Shown here in pieces: positions 7,078-13,220 of a stretch of DNA of 13,220 nucleotides (within the stretch, counting starts at the first letter, position 1; the number at the start of each line of letters is the position of its first letter). Both the position numbers and the translations under genes were made by a program. Location of the stretch: NCBI GenBank assembly GCA_902578505.1, contig CACHDD010000027.1:1-13220 (forward strand), in the 5' to 3' direction. The stretch is from an uncultured Bacteroidota bacterium. Its GTDB lineage: Bacteria > Bacteroidota > Bacteroidia > Flavobacteriales > UA16. The notes under the pieces are model-generated. The model ran no database searches. It worked only from the letters and a program-made list of their open reading frames with translations, and was not told where the DNA came from.

Positions 7078-7890
7078 ATGCAAGCTTATGAGGTAAAAAC
7101 AAAAGATGGATTAGCATTAAAAGTCAAAAAGTGGAACAATGTTGACGGATGTGGGAAAGGGACACTTATCATAATCCATGGAATTGGGGAACACCAAGGA
7201 AGGTATTCTCATGTTGCTAAACACTTTATTAACCTTGATTATGTTGTCTATACATATGACCAAAGAGGTCATGGCAAATCTGAGGGAAAGCTTGGGCATT
7301 CTCCAGGTGTAAGTTCTAACCTAGACGATTTACAGAGGGTAATTGATAGTACAGAAGGACAAAATCTTTACTTATACGGGCATAGTTTTGGCGGTAATGT
7401 TCTTGTCAACTACTTACTAAGAAAGGACGAGTCAAGGCTCGTTGCAGCAGTGCTCAGCGCTCCTTGGATATGGCTCAAAAAGCAACCCTCAAAAATCGAT
7501 GTAGCACTAGCGTCTTTTATGAATTTTGTCTACCCAAGTTTTACCCAGAATAATAAAATTGACACAACTGCTCTATCTACAATTGATCAAGTTGGCTTTG
7601 ATTATTTAAACGACCCACTAGTTCATCCCAAAATTTCTGCTGGGTTATTCAAAAGTTACTACACTGCAGGTCTTTACGCTATTGATAATGCTTCTCAATT
7701 AAATGTTAAAACACTAGTAATACAAGGGGAGGACGATATGATTATCGACCCAAATGGTTCTAAGGAATTTTGTAAGAAGTCAAATTTAGCTGAGTTGAAA
7801 CTGTATTCAAATACAAGACACGAACTTCACAATGATAAAAGGGCTGAAGAAGTTTTGGGATATGTTAGTGATTGGCTAGAGTCTCAATAA
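7078..7890 (+). CDS. Alpha/beta hydrolase, monoacylglycerol lipase / lysophospholipase-like
   Basis: This 270-residue serine hydrolase has no signal peptide. HGIGEHQGRY (34-43) matches the HG-x-GEH-x-x-RY oxyanion-loop signature of monoacylglycerol lipases. YDQRGHGKSEG (60-70) is the next conserved strand-loop. The nucleophile elbow is YGHSFGGN (100-107) with Ser103, the acid is most likely Asp220 in QGEDDMIID, and the base is His248 in NTRHELH. The triad and size fit the Hydrolase_4 / monoacylglycerol-lipase family, which cuts monoacylglycerols or lysophospholipids to fatty acid and glycerol or a glycerophospho compound. Its divergent neighbour is glycerol kinase, 41 bp away, which fits a monoacylglycerol-to-glycerol-3-phosphate route. 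The substrate is inferred. The ATG at 7078 has little Shine-Dalgarno sequence before it, but conserved sequence begins within a few residues, so it is the sensible start. The stop at 7890 directly abuts the stop of the convergent gene. Confidence 0.88.
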   Translation: MQAYEVKTKDGLALKVKKWNNVDGCGKGTLIIIHGIGEHQGRYSHVAKHFINLDYVVYTYDQRGHGKSEGKLGHSPGVSSNLDDLQRVIDSTEGQNLYLYGHSFGGNVLVNYLLRKDESRLVAAVLSAPWIWLKKQPSKIDVALASFMNFVYPSFTQNNKIDTTALSTIDQVGFDYLNDPLVHPKISAGLFKSYYTAGLYAIDNASQLNVKTLVIQGEDDMIIDPNGSKEFCKKSNLAELKLYSNTRHELHNDKRAEEVLGYVSDWLESQ

Positions 7891-8970
7891 TCACTTTTCC
7901 CATTTGACCCTATTGTACTTTTTCAGTCTAAGGAGCTGGGACATATAGCTTAGAATTAACCTTAGTGCTTGGGCTACAAATAGTGGATTTAAAATTGTGA
8001 CAATCGCAATAATTACAATAGTTACAGAATAGTGCCACATTGTAATTGCTTCTGAAAAAAGGGCCAAAACTGACGCAATACCAAATAGCAATGGCGCTGT
8101 ATATTTCATATATTTTTGGCCATAAAGGAAGATGAGTTGAATCAAGCCGATTTTCATCAAAAGTCCTCTGTGTTGCTTAAGGATTTGCATTAATCCAGCA
8201 GTTATCCTGCCCTGTCTTCTTCCTGAGTAGAATTCATCAAATGGCACGTCGTAAACAATGGCATTGGGTTCATGAACGACCCTTTTGCCAGTTTTCATAA
8301 CGTTCATGGCAATTACCAAATCATCTAGAATTGTATCCTTAGGAAGGGGTTCAAAATGTTCTTTCTTGAGGGTGTAAAGCGCACCACATACTCCTGTAGT
8401 AGAACCCTTATTAGATTCCCTCAACTTTAGGTTATTCATCCATCTTCTCGCAGGCGAATTTTCGCCCTCTAATTCAAGCTGAGATGATACCGCTCCTATG
8501 TCTGAATCTTCAAACCTTCTCAGTAGAGTTTTTACTGCACCTTTCGACATCGTTTGACGAACATCACTGAATAATAAAACTGGGAATTTTGACGTCTCTA
8601 CTCCTAGGTTTAAAGCATTGGATTTTCCAGACCTTGAATTTACTTTTATTAATTTAACAATATTCTTTTTATCAGTGTTTTGCGCCTCTTTAACAGAACT
8701 ATCTGTTGAACCATCATCAACAACAATTAATTCGTACTTTCTTACCCTTGCATCTTCCAGCTGATCAATGATTTCATTTACTTTTCTAGCAATGTTTTTC
8801 TCTTCATTATGACATGCGATAATTACCGACACTCCATTACCTCCAACTGAACTTTCTATGTCCTTTTCTCCAGAAGGTTTGATATTTGGCAATACCATTA
8901 AACCAAAGAAATAATCCATGGCAGGAACGACTAATAATCCAATGGTTATATAGTATCCAATTGCTATCAT
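7891..8970 (-). CDS. Membrane-bound family 2 glycosyltransferase
   Basis: The 359-residue protein has an N-terminal membrane segment (about 1-28), a cytoplasmic GT-A domain, and two or three hydrophobic segments near the C-terminus (about 272-285, 291-307, 314-342). GT2 motifs are VSVIIACHNEEKNI (48-61), LIVVDDGSTDSS (81-92), RSGKSNALNLGV (113-124), LLFSDVRQTMSKGAV (132-146, DxD-like position read as DVR), GVCGALYTLKK (193-203) and ILDDLVIAMNV (214-224, supplying the catalytic-base acid). The usual QxxRW of processive synthases is replaced by GRRQGRITAG (250-259), a variant seen in related polysaccharide or lipid glycosyltransferases. It transfers an activated sugar to an unknown acceptor, probably for surface polysaccharide. 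It lies 22 nt downstream of the GreA-like gene on the same strand, probably in one transcript, and meets the lipase gene with no intergenic base. Confidence 0.9.
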   Translation of the reverse strand: MIAIGYYITIGLLVVPAMDYFFGLMVLPNIKPSGEKDIESSVGGNGVSVIIACHNEEKNIARKVNEIIDQLEDARVRKYELIVVDDGSTDSSVKEAQNTDKKNIVKLIKVNSRSGKSNALNLGVETSKFPVLLFSDVRQTMSKGAVKTLLRRFEDSDIGAVSSQLELEGENSPARRWMNNLKLRESNKGSTTGVCGALYTLKKEHFEPLPKDTILDDLVIAMNVMKTGKRVVHEPNAIVYDVPFDEFYSGRRQGRITAGLMQILKQHRGLLMKIGLIQLIFLYGQKYMKYTAPLLFGIASVLALFSEAITMWHYSVTIVIIAIVTILNPLFVAQALRLILSYMSQLLRLKKYNRVKWEK

Positions 8971-8992
8971 TTAAGGTGCAAATATCTCTCTT

Positions 8993-9451
8993 TTATTCGA
9001 TACTTATAATCTGAATTTCCATACCATTTAACTCGACAGTATCACCCTCTTTTTTCCCAAACAGCAAACTCCCCATTGGAGATGCTTGAGAAATCGCAAA
9101 ACACAAACCCAAATCTGTCTCTACTTTTCCAAGGGCTACGCCAATTAAAAACCTTCCCTTAGTTGTGTCTACTAATGAACCGTTCTTTACTGTTTCGCTT
9201 CTTGAAGCTCCTAACATAGACTCAATATCTAGCAATTGCTTTTGGGCTTTTGCTTTTTGCGCTTCTGCCATCGCCAATTCTCTTTCCATCATTGCGCGAC
9301 CTGTTTCGTGCTTATCTCCAGCTGTACTCTTGGTTACTGATGACTTTGATTGATTAATTGAAGTTATTTGGCTTTTAGAAAGAAGTAGTTTCTTATTTAC
9401 AATTTCCATCATCTGTTTGAGAATAAGGGATTTGGATTTGACCTCTTTCAT
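8993..9451 (-). CDS. GreA/GreB-like transcription-factor family protein
   Basis: This 152-residue protein has a coiled-coil-like N-terminal half (about 8-80, rich in Leu, Lys, Glu, Ala) and a compact C-terminal domain. The C-terminal part SPMGSLLFGKKEGDTVELNG and the ending IQIISIE match the GreA/GreB FKBP-like domain (SP-x-G-x-LL-GK-x-x-GD-x-V). Between the two helices lies AGDKHETGRAMM (44-55); its D46-x-x-E49 has the spacing of the acidic tip pair of GreA (GDLKEN), the residues that place Mg in the RNA polymerase active site during transcript cleavage. Family members of about 150 residues are common in flavobacteria and, from memory, often carry the mistaken database label 3-oxoacyl-ACP synthase; nothing here supports that enzyme. 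Role inferred: binding in the RNA polymerase secondary channel or a related target. It starts 45 bp from the divergent large secreted-protein gene and precedes the glycosyltransferase gene by 22 nt. Confidence 0.8.
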   Translation of the reverse strand: MKEVKSKSLILKQMMEIVNKKLLLSKSQITSINQSKSSVTKSTAGDKHETGRAMMERELAMAEAQKAKAQKQLLDIESMLGASRSETVKNGSLVDTTKGRFLIGVALGKVETDLGLCFAISQASPMGSLLFGKKEGDTVELNGMEIQIISIE

Positions 9452-9496
9452 AATGTAAAGCTAGGTGCAGGGGTATGAAGTTTTGTATTTTTCAGC
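9452..9496. promoter_or_regulatory. Divergent intergenic region with weak promoter-like boxes on both strands
   Basis: This 45-bp gap must hold, or sit very near, the starts of two divergent transcripts. On the plus strand AAGTTTTG (9478-9485) is one mismatch from TAnnTTTG and ends 11 nt before the ATG at 9497. On the minus strand TAGCTTTA (9456-9463) is one mismatch from the same consensus but lies only 4 nt from the ATG at 9451, which would give an almost leaderless message. Both matches are imperfect. Confidence 0.3.
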
Positions 9497-12400
9497 ATGC
9501 AAAAGACCAATCCGAAATTTAGAACCCCTATTTCGCTGATTCTTTGCTCATTGTCGCTTCAAGCACTTTGTCAGCACACTCCTCAAACATCGTATGAAGG
9601 AGCACCTAACACACCATCTTGGGCTAGTTTAATGTACGAGAATCCACAGAATGTTGATCAAATTCGTGCTGGATATGAGGAGTGGAGAAAGAATAATCCT
9701 GATGTAAAAAATCAACATAGCCAATATTATAAGCGTTGGTTAAGACAAGCGGATTGGTCAATGCCTTCTGCTGACGAGGCATATGTTCAAGCATGCAGAG
9801 AGGCTCATTTGATGAGGTCTGGAGAATGGAGTCAAATGGGTCCTTGGCATTACGATCCAGAAGTTGCAATGTATTTCCAAGTACAATCGCCTGGATCATG
9901 CCACGTATATACAGTTGAACAATCAGAATCTAATCCAGATGTTGTGTATTGTGGAACAGCAACTGCGGGTGCATACAAGTCAACCGACAAAGGACTAAAC
10001 TGGGAGCTTATCACTAGTGATATTCCTGTAACGCAGGTTTACAGCATAGCAATTGATAAGGAAAACGAGGACATAGTATGGATTGAAGGTGGAGGAGATT
10101 TATACAGAAGTGATGACGGAGGTGAAACTTGGACTATGTGTGGACAAGGGACTACTTTCCAGAATTACGATAGATGGTTTAGAACTCTAATGCAGACAGA
10201 TTTAGGCTTATTTGCTGCTACAAACAACGGTCTGTGGTTCACAGATGATTTGGGAGCTAATATGCAGTTAATAGCTGATGGTGAATTTATGGAGCTAGAA
10301 CAACACCCTACAAACCCAAACATTCTTTACACTGTTAAACTATCGGGTTCAAGCACTCAGTTCATGAAATCTACAGATGGAGGAATGACCTTCGAAATTG
10401 CAGGTAATGGTTGGCCAATAGTTGGAGAAGGTGAAGAACAAAAGAGGGCTGAAATTTCTATTAGCCCAGCTGACCCTAGTAGAATTTACGCTCTTTGTTC
10501 TGGATCTACACCTGACGGAGGCGGTTTGTTTGGATACTATGTTAGCTATGACGAAGGCGAAACCTTTGAATTTTCATGCTGCGGAGATGGTCCTGGAGGC
10601 CCATGGGAGGTTGGAGTAAACCCAAACATCCTAGGCTGGAGTGGAGACGGTTCAGGAGATGGAGGCCAATACTACTACGATTTGGCTCATGGGGCCTCGC
10701 CTACTGATCCTGAGAAACAATTCTCAGCAGGAATCAGTGTTTGGCGTACAGAAAACAGCGGTGCAGATTGGTCTTTAAACGCTCACTGGGTTACTTGGTC
10801 TGGTGAATTCACTCACGATAGATACACTCATGCTGATGTTCACGACATCAAATTCTTCACTCAAGATGATGGCTCAGTAGATTTGTGGGTAGCTTCAGAC
10901 GGCGGGCTTTTCTACTCTTCCAATGAAGGCGACAACATAGAACCCAGAATGTACGGCCTACACGGCACTGACTTTTGGGGATGGCAAAGTGGATGGAGGG
11001 CGAGCAACGTCATGGTTGGTGGCACATATCACAACGGCACATTAATTAGAAACGACAACCTGTATCACTGGGGATTTGAAAGCGACACAAGTGGAGGGTG
11101 GCTTGCAGAACTTGCGGGTGATAATTTCAGAGGCTTTGTAAATCCAGCCGATGGAACAAGAGGATATCACGATAACGGAGCGTTTAACTACAGTTCTGAC
11201 CGTTTTACAAGAATTTCGGGTGCAGCATTTGACAATTCAAAAAACGCAAATACTTCGTACTGGTACGGAGAATATGGGAATTTTGCTTGGGATCCTACTA
11301 ACTACAACAAGTTTTACTCTCCAGTTGGTAGTGAGCTGTGGGTTACAGAAGACGGAGGAGCGAGCTTCACCTTAGCAAACGATTTTGAAGGAGAGAAAAT
11401 CATTTCAGTAAAGGTCAGCCCACTAGACCCAAACAGAATCTACGTTAGTCACAAAAGCACTGGAAATTGGAAGATTCATACTTCTGGAGATGGAGGAACA
11501 ACTTGGGAGATAGTGAGCATTCCGGCATTCACCTCTGATTTCAACAACAACAAGCCCATTTACCTTGATGTAGATGGAAATGATCCACTAAGAGTCTATG
11601 CAATTATCCTGGGCACTCAAGACGATTACTTAGTTTTCCAATCTTTTAACGCAGGAGACACTTGGCAAAACATTACAACAAACGCGTTAGACGATGAGCA
11701 CGTAGTAAGCATAGCACACCAAAGGGGAACTGAAGGAGGATTGTATCTAGGCACTACAAGAGCCGTTTATTACAAAGATGATAACATGGACAATTGGGAG
11801 CTATTTAATTCAGGACTACCAATGTTTACAGCCGCAACCTTCCTACAGCCAGACTACTGTGGTGGAAATATTAGAGTTGCAGGCCCTAGATCTGTTCACC
11901 AAAGCCCATTTTATTCAGAATCAGAAGTTCAAGCTGCATTTATGACGAGCCAAACTGAATTAAACTTAGCTTCTCCTTGTCACCCTACTCCTATTCATTT
12001 TTCTGATGTAAGTGTAGCAAAGTGCGACGGGGCAACATATGAATGGACCTTCGAAGGTGGATCTCCTTCAACAGCATCAGGCACAGACGTATACGTTAGC
12101 TACACATCAGTAGGATCGTTTGATGTGAGCTTAACTGTAACCCAAGCAGATGGATCAACCGACACAAAAATCTGGGAGGATTTAATATCGGTAACAAATG
12201 AACCTGTTACTGATAGCTGGGGTTTTGAAGAGGATTTCGACAGCGGATTGTTTCCACCAGAAAACTGGAGAATGGACTGTCCAAACCACGCTTGGGAACA
12301 AGCTTATGATTTACTCGACGAAACCAACGGCGTAGCCCAATTCCCAAACTATTGGGTTAATACTGAAGGCGGATACGACATGCTAATCACTCCAGGTTTT

Positions 12401-12973
12401 GATCCAACTCAGGTTAATACACTCCAATTCGATTATGCCCACATGAAATACGGAGACTACGTAGATGGTCTTGAGGTATGGTGCAGACTTGATGTTGAGG
12501 ATGAGTGGACACAAATGTGGTTTTCATACGGAGATGATTTGAGCGTCGAAAACTGCTACACTTGGTTTTGGTATGATACGGGAGGTGAAGTAGCGTGGGA
12601 GACCGTAACAATAGTCCCACCAAACTATTGGTATGGTGCAAATGCTAACTGTGCAGAGATTGCTTTTGTTAATTTTGGAGGTTACGGCAATCACATTTGG
12701 ATAGACAACGTGATGATAGGAGTTCCAGAGAATGTTGAAACAGTACAACAAGCCCCATCCCTACAAGTATACCCTAACCCATCTAGGGGAATTTTCAATG
12801 TAAGTCTAGAAAACCCAGAAAACAGAGTTTACACAGTTACTGATTCAATGGGAAGAGTTGTAAAATCAGGGGCTAGCAGTAAAAGATTCACAATTGACAT
12901 AACAGACCAAAGCCAAGGGCTTTACATGCTATCAATCCCCGGTGTTGTATCTTCAATGCTGATTGTTAAATAA
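9497..12973 (+). CDS. Large secreted Asp-box (BNR) repeat protein with PKD domain and T9SS sorting tail
   Basis: A 1158-residue exported protein. The signal peptide covers about residues 1-26 (ISLILCSLSLQAL, cut near CQ). A propeller-like region (about 130-800) carries at least eight Asp-box motifs (S/T-x-D-x-G-x-x-W): STDKGLNW (162), SDDGGETW (205), STDGGMTF (292), YDEGETF (351), TENSGADW (418), TEDGGASF (617), SGDGGTTW (663) and SFNAGDTW (716), as in sortilin/VPS10, GH74 and sialidase-like propellers. A PKD domain (about 825-900) has YEWTFEGGSPST and GSFDVSLTV. A jelly-roll-like module (about 907-1076, FDSGLFPPENW to IWIDNVMIG) follows. The tail (1087-1158, LQVYPNPSRGIF, DSMGRVV, GLYMLSI) is a type A T9SS sorting domain. 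Predicted to be on the cell surface or secreted; it may bind or degrade polysaccharide, but no catalytic residues can be assigned. The next gene starts 8 nt downstream. Confidence 0.88.
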   Translation: MQKTNPKFRTPISLILCSLSLQALCQHTPQTSYEGAPNTPSWASLMYENPQNVDQIRAGYEEWRKNNPDVKNQHSQYYKRWLRQADWSMPSADEAYVQACREAHLMRSGEWSQMGPWHYDPEVAMYFQVQSPGSCHVYTVEQSESNPDVVYCGTATAGAYKSTDKGLNWELITSDIPVTQVYSIAIDKENEDIVWIEGGGDLYRSDDGGETWTMCGQGTTFQNYDRWFRTLMQTDLGLFAATNNGLWFTDDLGANMQLIADGEFMELEQHPTNPNILYTVKLSGSSTQFMKSTDGGMTFEIAGNGWPIVGEGEEQKRAEISISPADPSRIYALCSGSTPDGGGLFGYYVSYDEGETFEFSCCGDGPGGPWEVGVNPNILGWSGDGSGDGGQYYYDLAHGASPTDPEKQFSAGISVWRTENSGADWSLNAHWVTWSGEFTHDRYTHADVHDIKFFTQDDGSVDLWVASDGGLFYSSNEGDNIEPRMYGLHGTDFWGWQSGWRASNVMVGGTYHNGTLIRNDNLYHWGFESDTSGGWLAELAGDNFRGFVNPADGTRGYHDNGAFNYSSDRFTRISGAAFDNSKNANTSYWYGEYGNFAWDPTNYNKFYSPVGSELWVTEDGGASFTLANDFEGEKIISVKVSPLDPNRIYVSHKSTGNWKIHTSGDGGTTWEIVSIPAFTSDFNNNKPIYLDVDGNDPLRVYAIILGTQDDYLVFQSFNAGDTWQNITTNALDDEHVVSIAHQRGTEGGLYLGTTRAVYYKDDNMDNWELFNSGLPMFTAATFLQPDYCGGNIRVAGPRSVHQSPFYSESEVQAAFMTSQTELNLASPCHPTPIHFSDVSVAKCDGATYEWTFEGGSPSTASGTDVYVSYTSVGSFDVSLTVTQADGSTDTKIWEDLISVTNEPVTDSWGFEEDFDSGLFPPENWRMDCPNHAWEQAYDLLDETNGVAQFPNYWVNTEGGYDMLITPGFDPTQVNTLQFDYAHMKYGDYVDGLEVWCRLDVEDEWTQMWFSYGDDLSVENCYTWFWYDTGGEVAWETVTIVPPNYWYGANANCAEIAFVNFGGYGNHIWIDNVMIGVPENVETVQQAPSLQVYPNPSRGIFNVSLENPENRVYTVTDSMGRVVKSGASSKRFTIDITDQSQGLYMLSIPGVVSSMLIVK

Positions 12974-12981
12974 ATAGACTC

Positions 12982-13220
12982 ATGCTTAAAAACCTCCTTA
13001 ATACACTTTGTGCCTTATTTATAGCTACTGGCGTTGGAGCTCAACAAATAAGCATTTACAATCCTCAAGATTTATATGACGAGCCAGGAGGATTACTAGA
13101 CAAGGACATAGTTAGGAGCATGTTCATTGAATTTGAGGATTCTAATTATCACAACATACTTGGCAATGCTTTTTACACGAATCCAGACCTAAGGATTCCT
13201 GCTACAGTTACAATAGACGA
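12982..13220 (+). CDS. Secreted protein, N-terminal part, possible CotH-kinase family (3' end outside window)
   Basis: An ATG 8 nt after the preceding stop opens a frame that stays open to the right edge, giving 79 codons plus two bases. The first 20 residues (MLKNLLNTLCALFIATGVGA, then QQ) are a typical signal peptide. The following sequence, with MFIEFEDSNYHNIL (47-60), a short gap, and LRIPATVTID (69-78), resembles the start of CotH-type proteins, where a strand, a helix with a W/Y-x-x-L pattern, and pAtvtidG precede VGVRfKG. CotH proteins are atypical protein kinases in spore coats; secreted Bacteroidota versions are common and mostly uncharacterised. The catalytic part lies outside the window, so the family call is tentative, but the secreted coding gene is secure. 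It is probably in one transcript with the upstream Asp-box protein. Confidence 0.7.
   Translation, partial: MLKNLLNTLCALFIATGVGAQQISIYNPQDLYDEPGGLLDKDIVRSMFIEFEDSNYHNILGNAFYTNPDLRIPATVTID

Noticed and set aside
7037..7117. Longer glpK start at 7117 adding 27 residues
   Set aside because: The added residues are not family-like, overlap the divergent lipase start, and a good ribosome site (AGGAAGGT) precedes the ATG at 7036.
8993..9451. 3-oxoacyl-ACP synthase label for the GreA-like protein
   Set aside because: At 152 residues it is far too short and has no ketosynthase Cys-His-His motifs; the C-terminal half matches GreA/GreB.
9545..9574. Lipoprotein signal in LSLQALCQ of the Asp-box protein
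   Set aside because: The residue before Cys is Leu, not Gly, Ala or Ser as a lipobox needs; an ordinary signal peptide plus T9SS tail fits better.
1..13220. tRNA, rRNA, CRISPR arrays, insertion sequences, phage or defence genes
   Set aside because: I saw no repeat-spacer pattern, no transposase or integrase motif and no tRNA-like cloverleaf; nearly all bases are in recognisable chromosomal genes.

Overview
The window looks like chromosomal sequence from a Bacteroidota bacterium, most likely Flavobacteriales. The evidence is AT-leaning DNA, tightly packed genes, several secreted proteins ending in type IX secretion system (T9SS) sorting domains (VYPNP...DSMG), a TAnnTTTG-type promoter box, mostly weak Shine-Dalgarno signals, and a short GreA-like protein of a type common in flavobacteria. 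It holds nine complete or 5'-truncated genes plus the start of a tenth, with no RNA gene, CRISPR array, insertion sequence or phage gene visible. The longest stretch without a gene is 228 bp.

Left region (1-4311, all + strand): the C-terminal 353 residues of the ribosome-associated GTPase TypA/BipA, then after 4 nt an ATP-grasp ligase of unknown substrate. An ATGA overlap leads into a 782-residue secreted metallophosphoesterase with a T9SS tail. The spacing suggests one transcript. A 228-bp gap (4312-4539) with a TATATTTG promoter box and a small hairpin precedes a second secreted phosphoesterase, an endonuclease/exonuclease/phosphatase (EEP) family protein with a short, atypical C-terminal tail.

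Middle region (5573-7890): glycerol kinase glpK on the minus strand, and divergent from it across 41 bp a monoacylglycerol-lipase-like hydrolase on the plus strand. Together they could release and phosphorylate glycerol from acylglycerols. GlpK appears to lack the surface loop that carries allosteric or phosphorylation control in well-studied homologues.

Right region (7891-13220): a minus-strand pair (GreA/GreB-like protein, then a membrane family 2 glycosyltransferase) abuts the lipase gene stop-to-stop with no base between. Divergent from the GreA-like gene is a 1158-residue secreted Asp-box (BNR) repeat protein with PKD and T9SS domains. It is followed after 8 nt by the start of another secreted protein whose first residues resemble CotH-family proteins.

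I found no clearly new multi-gene system. The best leads are the Gre-like protein with a preserved catalytic-tip D-x-x-E, the shortened GlpK control loop, the lipase/glycerol-kinase pair, and the secreted Asp-box/CotH-like tandem.
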